DNA of 61,421 bases from Lentzea albida (lineage in GTDB: Bacteria; Actinomycetota; Actinomycetes; Mycobacteriales; Pseudonocardiaceae): positions 1 to 61,421 of the forward strand of contig NZ_FOFV01000031.1 of the NCBI RefSeq assembly GCF_900111005.1, written 5' to 3'. The stretch's first letter is position 1, and each line of letters opens with the position of its first letter. Both the position numbers and the translations under genes were made by a program. Below are positions 42,572 to 51,614 of this stretch, piece by piece. The notes under the pieces were generated by a model. That model worked only from the letters and a program-made list of their open reading frames with translations, was not told the origin of the DNA and made no database searches.

Positions 42572-42782
42572 GTCGTCCTCTCCCCCCACCTGAATCTCAA
42601 GTGGGACGTGGACCCTGGATGCCCCCGGCGGCGGACCCCAACCACCGACTTCGCCACCGCCCGTCCGGGTTTGTGGCTCAGATCGCAGGGGAACTCCGTA
42701 CCGAGGCGTGCGGGCACACCGACGTCCTCACCGATGACCCCAGACCCCGGCGTCGGCGACCGACACCGGAGGTACAGCCGTC

Positions 42783-43571
42783 GTCAGCATCGAGCGCGAG
42801 CACCCGTCGCCCACCCGAACCGCGATTCCCCCGGTGCTGCGCACCGGCGCGGCACTGGGCTGGCGCTTCCTGGTCGTGGTGGCCTCGCTCTACGTCATCG
42901 GCGTCATCCTCGGCGGGCTGGCGTCGCTGGTCGTGCCGCTCGCGATCGCGTTGCTGCTGGCAGCGTTGCTCGCACCGGCGGTCGGTTTCCTCATGTCGAA
43001 ACGGATTCCCCGCGGTCTCGCGACCCTGGCGGTGGTCGTGGCCGGACTCGTCGTACTCGGCGGGCTGCTCACGTTCGTCGTGACGACGTTCGTCAACGGT
43101 GTACCGGACCTCGCGGCGCAGCTCGTCCGCAGCGTCGACGTCGTGTCCGGCTGGCTCGTCAGCGGTCCCCTGCACCTCAGCGAGAACCAGTTGAGCGAGT
43201 TCGCCGACCGGGCCGTGAAAACCCTGCAGGACAACCAGTCAGGTATCACCTCGGGCGCGCTCACCACGGCCCCGACGGTCGGGGAGACCCTCGTCGAGAT
43301 GCTGCTCGTGCTGTTCGCACTCGCGTTCTTCCTCTACGACGGGCCGAGGATCTGGCAGTTCCTCATCCGCGTCGTCCCCGCCGTCCCCCGGCGCAGGGTC
43401 GACGTCGCGGGCAGGCGCGGTCTGGCCGCTCTGGTCAGCTACGTCCGCGCGACCGGGGCGGTCGCCGTGGTGGACGCGCTCGGCATCGGGCTGGCCGTGC
43501 TCGGCGTGCCACTGGCGGTTCCGTTGGCAGCGCTGGTGTTCATCGGCGCGTTCGTCCCGATCTTCGCCGCG
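42783..43571 (+). pseudogene. Truncated AI-2E permease duplicate
   Basis: Homologous to the 1663 gene from the leader through FIGAFVPIF, then broken off near 43571 where sequence antisense to a GNAT gene begins. The codon matching the start GTG of copy 1 is GTC here, although GGAGG is present upstream; GTG 42834 is the first usable start. The last membrane helices are missing. It is non-functional or at best a stump. Confidence 0.8.
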
Positions 43572-43714
43572 TGGTCCCGGACCTGGTCCATCTCCGGGCT
43601 CAGCCAGCGGGTCACCTCGGCGTGGCCGTAGACCTCCAGCGCCGCGGGTGCGTCCTCGATCCGCCACGGGCGCAGGGTGAGCCGCTCGGTGGTGAACACG
43701 CCGGTGGCCGTCAT
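43571..43714 (-). pseudogene. Truncated GNAT acetyltransferase duplicate
   Basis: ATG 43714 opens TERLTLRPWRIEDAPAALEV and HAEVTRWLSPEMDQV, matching the first ~48 residues of the gene at 24542-25114. It then runs out of homology at the junction with the truncated permease. The acetyl-CoA-binding part is gone. Confidence 0.8.
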
Positions 43715-43863
43715 GAGCAGATACATCCCCGGGACAACGCGGTGGCCGCGGTAGCGGCGCAGTACCGCACACCGAGGGGGTCGTGTTCCTCTCACGGGTG
43801 GGGGCAGACGGCGCACGCGCGCCTGGATTCGGAGTCGGTGGTCAGTGGCTCGGACGTGGTCAT
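43711..43863 (-). pseudogene. Small Cys-rich protein duplicate with nonsense codon
   Basis: Same order and ATGA overlap as 25111-25275. The reading MTTSEPLTTDSESRRACAVC is followed by PHP and then TGA where copy 1 has the Trp codon TGG. Past the stop the frame still reads EEHDPLGVRYC and ends CICS. The promoter side (43984-44037) also matches copy 1 (25329-25382). Confidence 0.75.
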
Positions 43864-44389
43864 GCGGGAACTCCGATGAACGGTGTTGCAAGAAGAGAAC
43901 GACGCCGACGGAGACCACGTCCGCGAAGCGGATACGAGGCCGGCCCAGCGCTTCCACTTCCGGCCGGACGGCCGGATCTCGTGACGCGCCCGAGGCGGCA
44001 CCAGCTCGACCGCTGCTGCACGACATGCTCTCGGTAGTCGCCAGTCTGCGCGTGTCCGGCCACCAGCTCGGAAGCGGAAGACCCTGTGGGTGCCGAGAAT
44101 TACGTCCACGCAGGTCAAGGAGCATGACGATACTTGTGGTGCGGCACCAGCGAGTGATCGTCATGCTCCGCGCTCGTAGTGCTGCTCGTACTCGCGTAGC
44201 GTTTGCCGCAGATGGGTCTGACTCCGAGATCAGCGGGCGATCCAACACGTCACCGCGAAATTTCCTGACCCAGTTGATAGAATTCGGCGGCGAAAGATTG
44301 AATCACATCGACTTGCCCTCTATACTAGGTTCGAGCTATCCAATAGCGCATGACCACACAAACTGCGCAAGCTTGCTACGCATGGGAAC
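43864..44389. repeat. Non-coding mosaic: promoter copy, transposase-tail repeat, sigma-70 promoter
   Basis: No intact gene. Contents: the duplicate upstream region (43984-44037), a transposase 3'-flank repeat (44089-44139) shared with three other sites, a decayed transposase tail on the minus strand reading LREYEQHYE (about 44166-44205), and a strong promoter TTGAAT (44298), 17 bases, TATACT (44321). A 22-codon ORF starts at ATG 44350. From 44213 to 44406 the sequence aligns with 51422-51614. Confidence 0.6.
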
Positions 44390-45017
44390 TCAAGTCCCCC
44401 CTCGGACACGGACGTTAAACACACGCGGAGAGGTCGTCGCATAGACGGCCTCTTTTGCTTTGTCGTACTTCAGCTCGATCCCGAGTTCTCCGTAGAGCCT
44501 CGACAGCTTCTCTGGATCGCCTTCCTTGATGACCACCGTCACATCCGACAAAGAGTCCACAGCGGCCTGGACCTCCGCTTCAGACGTCAGGTTCGGCGCT
44601 GGCAGACCGTTCAGCTCGGCACTGGCCGCCGCGCGCTGCTCCTCTGCCTCGTTGATCGCATCCACCAGCGCAACCGGATCAACGCCCGCCGCGATCGCCG
44701 CTTGAAAACGCCGCAGCTTCGTTTCCGCATCTGTCAGCCGCTTCTTTGCGACCTCTCTGCTCGACTTTCCGCTCGAATCGTCCTGAGACGCGACCATCGC
44801 CGCCACAGTCCGGTCAATGCTCTTCCGGTCGAAGATCTGGGACAGCCACTTGTTCAGCGGTTCGAGAAGAACGTCTTCCGCCAGGTTCACCGTGCGGGGA
44901 TGCTGCGACAGCGCCTGTGAGCCCGGCGCCAAGGTGCGAGCGTGGCACCGGTAGTAGGTGTGGGTCTTTCGGATCGTCGCAGCCTGCATCTTCCGCGAAC
45001 AGATTCCGCACCTAACC
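44390..45017 (-). pseudogene. Large serine recombinase, C-terminal fragment
   Basis: Reads RCGICSRKMQ (zinc-ribbon start) to AATIRKTHTYYRCHARTLAP, then the coiled-coil region (KKRLTDAETKLRRFQAAIAA) and a C-terminal strand YATTSPRVFNVRVRGGT. The N-terminal catalytic and recombinase domains are missing: the coding sequence is cut exactly at the IS end at 45018. No N-terminal part is found beyond the IS. Confidence 0.8.
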
Positions 45018-46209
45018 TGTGGGGTGCCAAAACACGGCTCAACGTGCCTGACCTGCGGATCACGCAGCCGCTGGTTCGTACTCGTTGATCAAGCCGCCAA
45101 GCACTCGCCGACGACGAACGGCGCCACTGCCTGATCCTATGAGCGGGTAATCGGATCGTGGTGGAGTGTGGTCCCGCGCTCGGTGTGGTCGTCGGTGGTT
45201 GTAGTGGGAAACGTAGCGGTTCAGCACTGACTTCAGGTGCCGCTCATTGATGATGATCAGTCGGTCAGTGAGCTCTCGTCTGACTGTGCCGACAAACCGT
45301 TCCGCGTAGCAGTTGGCCCGCGGACATCGCGGTGGGATCTTCAAAATGTCGATGCCGGCGTCAGCGAGAACGGAATCGAACGACACCGTGAACTGACCAG
45401 CCCTGTCGCGAACCAGAAATCGAAACTCGTTCGCCCGATCGTCCAGCTCCATGAGGAAGTTGCGAGCCTGCTGTGTAGTCCACGGACCGTCTGGGTTGGT
45501 GGTGGCGCCGAGGATGTGGACGTAGCGGGTGCCGACCTCCATCACGAAGAACACGTACACCCGTTTCAGCGTGACGACGCAGTCGACATGGAAGAAGTCG
45601 CACGCCAGCATGCTTGCCGCCTGAGCGCGCAGGAACCGGCGCCACGACGTGTCGGTATCCCGAGTCGGCGAGGGCGGAATCCGAAGCCGCTTCAGCACAC
45701 GACGAACAGTCGACGCGGACGTCCGGTGGCCGAGCTTGAGCAGCTCACCGTGGATACGGCGGTAACCCCAGCCCGTGTTCTCCCGCGCCATACGCTCGAT
45801 CAACGCCACTACCGTCTCGTCGACTTGCGGTCGACCAGGCCGGTTCGGGTAGGTCCACTTCTTCGCGACCAACCGTCGATGCCACCGCAGCACAGTGCCT
45901 GGGGACACCAACCGGTGCTCCCGGAGCCAGCGAGGTAGTCGCCGCACCAACGCGGCCAGCACAGCGCGGTCAGCCCAATCCAACCGCGGACGACCATGAG
46001 TACGGCGCAACACCGCGACCTCATGCCGCAACACCAACAACTCGACGTCCTTCGCGGCCGACGACCGGCCGAGCAGGACCAGCCAGCTACCCAGCTGGAC
46101 GAGGATGAGGTACAGCAGTCGCAGCGCCACGCCCACGATCATGCCGACCGAACAACAGGACCCGACCACCGCAGCTCAACGCATGTGCACAGAGTTCTGG
46201 CACCCCACA
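45018..46209. mobile_element. Complete IS element with 16-bp inverted repeats
   Basis: Ends are TGTGGGGTGCCAAAAC (45018-45033) and, inverted, TGTGGGGTGCCAGAAC (46194-46209), one mismatch. The 1192-bp element carries one transposase gene. I find no target-site duplication, so flanking DNA was probably rearranged after insertion: recombinase on the left, TPR fragment on the right. Confidence 0.8.
45060..46142 (-). CDS. Transposase with integrase core (IS3/IS481-like DDE)
   Basis: 360 aa from ATG 46142. N-terminal hydrophobic and helical DNA-binding region (RHEVAVLRRTHGRPRLDWAD), then the rve fold: ACDFFHVDCV (first Asp), LVRDRAGQFT (second Asp), PRANCYAERFVGTVRRE (Glu), and a basic C-terminus YNHRRPHRARDHTPP. 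All three catalytic residues are present, so it is likely active. Confidence 0.9.
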   Translation of the reverse strand: MIVGVALRLLYLILVQLGSWLVLLGRSSAAKDVELLVLRHEVAVLRRTHGRPRLDWADRAVLAALVRRLPRWLREHRLVSPGTVLRWHRRLVAKKWTYPNRPGRPQVDETVVALIERMARENTGWGYRRIHGELLKLGHRTSASTVRRVLKRLRIPPSPTRDTDTSWRRFLRAQAASMLACDFFHVDCVVTLKRVYVFFVMEVGTRYVHILGATTNPDGPWTTQQARNFLMELDDRANEFRFLVRDRAGQFTVSFDSVLADAGIDILKIPPRCPRANCYAERFVGTVRRELTDRLIIINERHLKSVLNRYVSHYNHRRPHRARDHTPPRSDYPLIGSGSGAVRRRRVLGGLINEYEPAAA

Positions 46210-46855
46210 CGGATTCTTAGACACCTCAACGCCGCTCGGCTGTGGTCCCATGTCGGTGTGCGCGGCCGCGACCTGCAGCCGCTCGATCGGGCGCTCGCAC
46301 TGCTCGCGGAAGTCGAGCAGTGCGACCATGAACTTCGGCCCGCTGTTCTGTTCCAGAAGCAGCTGGCGCTCCGGGAGCGCCACGCGGTCTCGAACGATCC
46401 ATCCGACCTGGACGCGGCCATCGCGACCGGACTGGCCCAGTGGAACTCCGCAGACCGAGCCGGACCGCACGGCATGCAGTCCGTCATCGACCTCGGCCAG
46501 ATGCTGTATCGACGCGGCACGACGGCCCGCACCAGGTCAGATCTGGAGACATCACTTCAGGTGGGCCTGTCGGTGACGTCGATCATGCCGGAGCAACACC
46601 CCGGTCTGCCCGAACTCCTGCATCGGCTGGTGGCGCTACCGGCGCAGGCTATCTTCGCCCTCACCGACGATCCGGACGACCTCGGTCGCGCGATCGAGGC
46701 CGCCGCACGGGCGCTGTCGGTCTCGGTCGACGTGCGCGACGCCGTGGAGTCCTGCCTGACGTTGGGCGTCCTGCTGCGCAACCTGTCCGCCCTCCAGGAC
46801 GTTGCCGCGGCGAAAGAAGACGCCCTGCGCGCGGCCATCCGGCACTACGCTCCGG
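46210..46855 (+). pseudogene. TPR-region fragment of a CHAT/TPR-like protein
   Basis: The plus frame from the IS end reads LDRALALLAEVEQCDHELRP, then NDPSDLDAAIATGLAQWNSA and LTDDPDDLGRAIEAAARALS, repeats typical of long actinobacterial TPR proteins that often end in a CHAT protease domain. The reading turns to nonsense near 46855, where an NTPase gene on the other strand takes over. Both ends are missing. Confidence 0.45.
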
Positions 46856-47838
46856 GTGTGCTCCGCACCGCCCGCCAACGTGCCGTCGACGAGGTCGGAC
46901 GGCCGTGCCTCCAACCCGTTGCCGCGCCAGATGCTGCGTCTTCCCGACAGCAGGAGCCTGGCTGCGATTCGCCCGGCGATCGCCAAACGTTGTTCCACAC
47001 TGCACACATCGCTCGGGCGTTCCGGATCGGGCTCCTCGGCCAATTGCCAGACCCCTTGCCTGAAGAGGGAGATGGTTCCACCCGCCAGGTGACCGTCCCG
47101 CTCGAACTGCCGCACGATCAGCTCCAGCGTCAACGGAACGCTGGCAAGGATCCCAGCCCCGGCGGACACGGCGGCGTCCACGAGCGCCTCGCCATCGACC
47201 CTGGTGCCGGCCAGCGACACCGCGTCCGCACGCGAGAGCGGAGCGAGATCGGCCAGCACGCACCTCTCGAACCGGCGTTCCAGCACCTCCCTCATCGAGT
47301 CCTGGAAGTCGGCGGTGCGGCACGCGACCAGGATTTTCACGCGGCACGGCTCCACACCGCGAAGTGCGAGGTCGAGCCTGCCGGGCAACCGCTCGCGCAT
47401 CGGACTTTCGTCGAGCTGGTCGAGCACCAGCGTGAGCTGGTGAGCAGACCCGTCGACACGGAGCTCGGCCAGTGCACGGCCCACGAAGGCGTCGAAGGAA
47501 ACGTCGATCAGATCAGCGCCGTCAACCCACAGGACCGAGTGCTCGGCCTCTTCCGAACTGACGTCTTCAAGGCGCGGCAGCGTTGCGGTCAGCGCGCGAA
47601 ACGCCGAGCTCTTCCCCACCCCTGGTTCGCCCAGGAGCACCAGCGCTCCCCCTGCTGCGGCGGTAGCCGGAGTGACCACTGCTCCCGGCACGAGGTCTTG
47701 AGCTGATCCCAAGCGTGTTGAACTACTGCTGAGAAACCCGTCGTCATCGAGCTCGAACGCGGTGTCGTCACCGTCCGCACGCGTCCGCACCCGGCACAGT
47801 CGTTCCGCGTACGCGGAGAAGAACGGCGGTCGGCCCAT
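46856..47838 (-). pseudogene. STAND/NACHT-like NTPase, 3'-truncated
   Basis: From ATG 47838: MGRPPFFSAYAERLCRVRTR, Walker A GEPGVGKSSAFRAL (~residue 70), Walker B LTLVLDQLDES, a winged-helix-like stretch LILASVPLTLELIVRQFERD region, and then loss of homology near 46856. Full-length relatives are far longer with C-terminal sensor repeats. It is divergent from the HNH operon (158-bp gap), which may once have been part of the same defence locus. The boundary is approximate. Confidence 0.6.
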
Positions 47839-47996
47839 CCAGCAATCATCCGATACCCGAACGGCGACAACGACACGCCCCAGGCACAGCACCGCGAGAA
47901 CCAGCACAGCAGGACCGTCTCGATCGTCGGCCTCACGACCCGCATCCGGGCATTCCGCGCGGCCGGTAAGTTCGAGGGACCGGCAGAAGGAGTCAC

Positions 47997-48686
47997 GTGG
48001 CAACCAACCGAGTGAGGTTCTCCCAACCCACCAAGGACCTCTTGTGGTCGGAGTCAGGCGGGCACTGCCAGAACCCGTCGTGCCGCATCGACCTGCACGG
48101 ACTCGTACAGCATAAGAACGTCGGCGAACTGGCGCACATCATCCCGGCGAGTCCGATCGGACCACGCGCCGCAGAGAACCCTGAACTCTCCGAGGACGCC
48201 CGAGCCCAAGCCGACAACGTGCTCGTGCTCTGCCCGACCTGCCATACGATGATCGACAAGGCGCCTGGGCAGTACCCGTCCGAGGTCCTGCTGGAGTGGA
48301 AGCGGCGCGGCAAGGACGCCCGAGCGCTCGCCCACGGAACTCCGGTGCTCGCGACGAGAACCGCCGTCCGGGAAGCGGTCCACGAACTCCTCGACGCCAA
48401 CAACGCCGTGTTCCGCTTGTACGGCCCGGCCGACGGCCTCTTCGACGACGCGCGTGCAGACCAGTGGAGCCGGCACGTCAGAGAAGTGGTCATCCCCAAC
48501 AACCAGCGACTCCTCCGCCTTCTGACCGCCAACCGCGCCTTGCTGACGCCCGAGGAGAGAAGCACGGTCGACGAGTTCGCCGTGCACGCCAAGGAGCTCG
48601 AGGACAGGCATCTGCGGGGCGACTGGACACCAGGATCGACGAGATTCCCCCGCCGCATGGCGACGATTCTGAAGGACGACGTATGA
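47997..48686 (+). CDS. HNH-type nuclease domain protein
   Basis: 229 aa. GGHCQNPSCRIDL, ELAHIIPASPIGPR (the HI pair of the HNH motif) and NVLVLCPTCHTMIDKAP give a complete zinc-bound HNH fold in the first ~100 residues. A helical C-terminal domain (~120-229) is of unknown role. GTG 47997 follows AAGGAG. The next ATG overlaps its stop (ATGA), starting a three-gene operon. It may act as a nuclease effector in phage or plasmid defence. Confidence 0.8.
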   Translation: MATNRVRFSQPTKDLLWSESGGHCQNPSCRIDLHGLVQHKNVGELAHIIPASPIGPRAAENPELSEDARAQADNVLVLCPTCHTMIDKAPGQYPSEVLLEWKRRGKDARALAHGTPVLATRTAVREAVHELLDANNAVFRLYGPADGLFDDARADQWSRHVREVVIPNNQRLLRLLTANRALLTPEERSTVDEFAVHAKELEDRHLRGDWTPGSTRFPRRMATILKDDV

Positions 48687-49339
48687 GCATCCGCGACTGG
48701 ATGATCGGCAAGCTCCGCGAGGACTCGAAGCAGGTGGAGCCCCTCGGCGACCACGGCCTGCTCGTACGTCGACCCGCCCGGCCCGACGCCGTGGCCTACT
48801 GCGTCGAGCCAGACTCGCAGACTCCTTTCACCGCGGCGGCCCTGCGCGCGGCAATCGGGGAACAGCCCGGCACCCGCATGGTGATCGTCACTCGTCGGCT
48901 CGTCGACCCCGACGTGTACGAAGAGGCGCGCCGACTCGATGTCGCGGTGGAGACCTTCGGAGGGTTCCGCCGCGCGGTGGACGACTGCGACGACATCAGC
49001 AGATACACGCACCGGGATGAGGATTACCTGCACCGCAGGCTCTACGCCACCAGAGCCGTCAAGGAGCTCAGGCGCTGCGGCCACCGGGCGTGGCAGATCA
49101 TCCGGCACGACCCGCTCGCGCCGCTGACCATCGTGATCCACGACCGCTACGAACTGACCGACGACGACTTCGGCAGGGTGCTCGCCGATTACCCGAAGCT
49201 CGACCTGGACGCGTTCGTCATCACGAACCCCTCGGCCCAGGGGTTCGGGACCAGGGTCGTGAACAGCGCCCGACGTGCCGGAGTACCGATCTGCACACTC
49301 GAGGACTTTCTCCACAAGATCCGCGAACCGTGGACCTGA
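48683..49339 (+). CDS. Unknown protein between HNH and nucleotidyltransferase genes
   Basis: 218 aa, no named domain recognised. Two halves look alike: RMVIVTRRLVDPDVYEEARR with VAVETFGGF (~70-105) and LDAFVITNPSAQGFGTRVVN with GVPICTLEDF (~170-210), each a strand, a helix with AR, and a strand ending before Phe. The pattern recalls the substrate-side half of Mrr/REase-fold proteins, but I see no PD-ExK site. It overlaps the HNH gene by 4 and the next gene by 10 bases. Confidence 0.7.
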   Translation: MSIRDWMIGKLREDSKQVEPLGDHGLLVRRPARPDAVAYCVEPDSQTPFTAAALRAAIGEQPGTRMVIVTRRLVDPDVYEEARRLDVAVETFGGFRRAVDDCDDISRYTHRDEDYLHRRLYATRAVKELRRCGHRAWQIIRHDPLAPLTIVIHDRYELTDDDFGRVLADYPKLDLDAFVITNPSAQGFGTRVVNSARRAGVPICTLEDFLHKIREPWT

Positions 49340-49650
49340 CCGCGCGCTGGCCAGCGCTCGGCGATCTGATCCGTTGCGCCGCAAGGTTTCCCGGCTTGCA
49401 GGTGTGGGCGTTTGGTTCCGCCTTGAGGTCAGATCGGCCGAACGACCTGGACGTGCTGATCATCTACCAGGACAGGGCCGGGGTCGACGAGCTGAGAAGT
49501 GCTGCCTGGTGGGAGATCTCCTTTCCACCACTCGACATCATCGCGATGACCGAGGACGAGGAACGGCACTACGGCTTCATCACCGGGACCAACGCAGTAC
49601 GCCTCCATCCGACGGGCGCGAACCCGTCGGCGGGCAGCACCAGGACCTGA
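49330..49650 (+). CDS. MNT-type minimal nucleotidyltransferase
   Basis: 106 aa. VWAFGSALRSDRPNDLDVLI carries the GS motif and the DxD pair; the third acidic site is in FPPLDIIAMTEDEE. Minimal NTases act in toxin-antitoxin pairs (AMPylating the toxin) or in signalling. GTG 49330 overlaps the preceding stop. As last gene of the HNH operon it may modify or control the other two proteins. Confidence 0.75.
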   Translation: MDLTARWPALGDLIRCAARFPGLQVWAFGSALRSDRPNDLDVLIIYQDRAGVDELRSAAWWEISFPPLDIIAMTEDEERHYGFITGTNAVRLHPTGANPSAGSTRT

Positions 49651-50179
49651 CGTCGGAACTCGTTGTCCAGCAGCGCTTCCCCTAGCAAGCACTGGCCTCC
49701 TGATTCGGGGGACGCGAAGGTCCAGTCACCCGGTTGAAGTGGCGGCGTGCCGCCGGGCGCCGGCGAAACGCCTGGCGGCGGTGGGAACCCTGGCGGTAGC
49801 ACAAGGTCCACTGCTTCACGAACATCCCGCTGCGGTGACTCTCGCGGCCGCTCATTCCCCCATCGGGAACTGCGCGTGCCGAAATTACCACCGCACAGGT
49901 CAAGCGGCATGCCGGTACTCGTGGAGGACTCCGCCGAGACGGTCCCGTCGGAGTACTGCGAGGTGTTCGATCTGGTCAGGTCCAAGGGTTGTGGTCGGTC
50001 TCGCAAGGGCGCTGCGGCGGCGAGTGAGCGGTGGGTGCGGTGCTGGTTGTAGTGCCGCTCGTACTCGCGCAGCGCGTTGTGGGTGCCGAAAGCTACGTCC
50101 GCACAGGTCAAGCGGCGTGCCAACACTCGCGGAGGACTCCACCGAGACGGTGATCTGCACCACAGGCAATGACCACCGC
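49651..50179. repeat. Transposase-tail remnant between two ~70-bp direct repeats
   Basis: No intact gene. Repeats at 49876-49943 and 50083-50152 share GTGCCGAAA..AC, CACAGGTCAAGCGGC and GGAGGACTCC.CCGAGACGG. Between them, on the minus strand (about 49975-50080), REYERHYNQHRTHRSLAAAA is the C-terminus of an integrase-type transposase. Nested or tandem IS insertions followed by deletion explain this. 49651-49870 shows no clear feature. Confidence 0.6.
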
Positions 50180-51172
50180 CTAACCGAGATCATCCTCTAG
50201 ATTGTTATTGTTGTTGCCAATGAATCGAGCAGCTAAGAGGTCCACCACCCTAGCAAATGCGGAAACAACAAGACTTCCCGCCACGCCCAGAACAATTCCG
50301 GCAACTGTCAAAATTCTGACATCATTCTGTTCGGTTCCTCGCTGAATGAACAACATGTCCGAATGCAACAAATATCCCAGATTACCTTTCTCTCCCAGTC
50401 GGCCATTCCAGAGCTCGACCAGATCCTGACTTGTAGTCAATGACTGCAACTGCCCCTGTGGATACGACTCCGAAAGGATCCAGCCAGAATCCCGACTGAG
50501 CGAAACGGAACCCTTGATGCTCCGCTGATGATCAGTCACATCGCCGATGCTTGTATAGTTTATCTGAGGAAGCAGCGCAGATCTCTTGCGAGGACCTTCG
50601 TGCCAAACCCACTTTTTTGAAATCACACAATCAAGCGTTGCCGACTTCCGGTCTTGAGCCGAGTTGCGCTTCGTTATTGTTCCCATTTTGCCCGACCACT
50701 GCGGAAAAGAAGATGTATGAGGATCCGCCGACAGGGCGCCTAGCGGATGCGCACCCGCAGAACCACTTACACGGTCGACAGCAAGAGCAGCCCGCGTCCC
50801 TTCCCCCAGATCATTCCAATGCCTCATCGGCACAGGCTTTTCTTCGCAGCTCACCCCCTGGGTTCCATCCGGCCCGAAGAAAGTTGCAGAGGCCTCTATC
50901 TCTTCGAAGTTTGAAACAGACTCGTCGAGGGTGTAGACCGTGAACTCGATCTTCAACGAGTCGTTAAAGCCCCCTTTGAGATAGGCATAAAGTTCATGAT
51001 CTGTTTGACCACCTTTAGTCGAGAATACGATGAGCGGCCGAGGCCCAGCCGCAACCGACTGAGGACGTTCGATCACCTCAATTGCTGGAGGAAGGAAGAC
51101 CCAACACAGTCCAAGAGCTGTAGCGAGCGCACCGATGATCTTGATCAGCTTGATGATCGTAGCCTGAGACAC
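50180..51172 (-). CDS. Bitopic membrane protein with large central domain, unknown
   Basis: 330 aa from GTG 51172. One N-terminal membrane helix (~12-32), a ~245-residue central domain, and a C-terminal helix (VAGIVLGVAGSLVVSAFARV, ~290-312). The tail is polar with an Asn5 run. The DNA is visibly AT-richer and its codon use differs from the neighbours, a sign of recent acquisition. No family recognised. It may be an effector or anchor belonging to the island. Confidence 0.65.
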   Translation of the reverse strand: MSQATIIKLIKIIGALATALGLCWVFLPPAIEVIERPQSVAAGPRPLIVFSTKGGQTDHELYAYLKGGFNDSLKIEFTVYTLDESVSNFEEIEASATFFGPDGTQGVSCEEKPVPMRHWNDLGEGTRAALAVDRVSGSAGAHPLGALSADPHTSSFPQWSGKMGTITKRNSAQDRKSATLDCVISKKWVWHEGPRKRSALLPQINYTSIGDVTDHQRSIKGSVSLSRDSGWILSESYPQGQLQSLTTSQDLVELWNGRLGEKGNLGYLLHSDMLFIQRGTEQNDVRILTVAGIVLGVAGSLVVSAFARVVDLLAARFIGNNNNNLEDDLG

Positions 51173-51211
51173 TCTTCAGTATCGCCAGAGCTGCGCGTTG
51201 CGTTTCTGTGC

Positions 51212-51283
51212 GTGCCGAAAACTACGTCCATGCACGTCAAGACGCATGGCGATACTCGTGGATGACTCGGCCGAGAAGATCAC
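51212..51283 (+). repeat. Fourth copy of the transposase 3'-flank repeat
   Basis: GTGCCGAAAACTACGTCCAT, then a GCATGGCGATACTCGTGGA stretch, related to 44089-44139, 49876-49943 and 50083-50152, all in the same orientation. Similarity continues weakly to about 51320 (GCGTTCGATCTG). Confidence 0.6.
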
Positions 51284-51421
51284 GTCGGTCTATAACGAGG
51301 CGTTCGATCTGAGCAGGTTCGCTAGCCTGATGCTGTCCTCGCATGGGGTGGCGCCAGCGAGCAATGAGAAGCTCGGTGCTGACTGGAGCACCGCCTGCAC
51401 TCACGCAACACCTGGCGCAAA

Positions 51422-51614
51422 ATGGGTCTGATTCCAGATTAGCTCGCGGCCGAGCAGGTCACCGCAAAAGATCTTGCTCCAGCCGACGCAGATCAGCCCG
51501 AAAGTTTGATTAGCGTGGACTGGCCCTCTATACTAAGTTCGAGCTATCCAATAGCGCGTGAACACACAAACCGCGCACGCTTGCTACGAGCGGGCACTCA
51601 AGTCCCCCTCGGAC
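51422..51614 (+). repeat. Direct repeat of 44213-44406 (recombinase 3' flank)
   Basis: Alignable over ~195 bases with the copy beside the recombinase fragment, best over the last 95. It includes the complement of the recombinase C-terminal codons (GAGTCCCC-type end), a degraded transposase tail, and a TTGATT-17-TATACT promoter. The two copies bracket 7.2 kb of island DNA in direct orientation. Confidence 0.65.

Noticed and set aside
44327..44345. GGTTCGAGC resembling a tRNA T-arm as possible attachment site
   Set aside because: No acceptor, D or anticodon arms fold around it; it lies just after a sigma-70 -10 box.
45011..46216. Target-site duplication of the IS element
   Set aside because: Bases flanking the inverted repeats (CTAACC left, CGGATT right) do not match.
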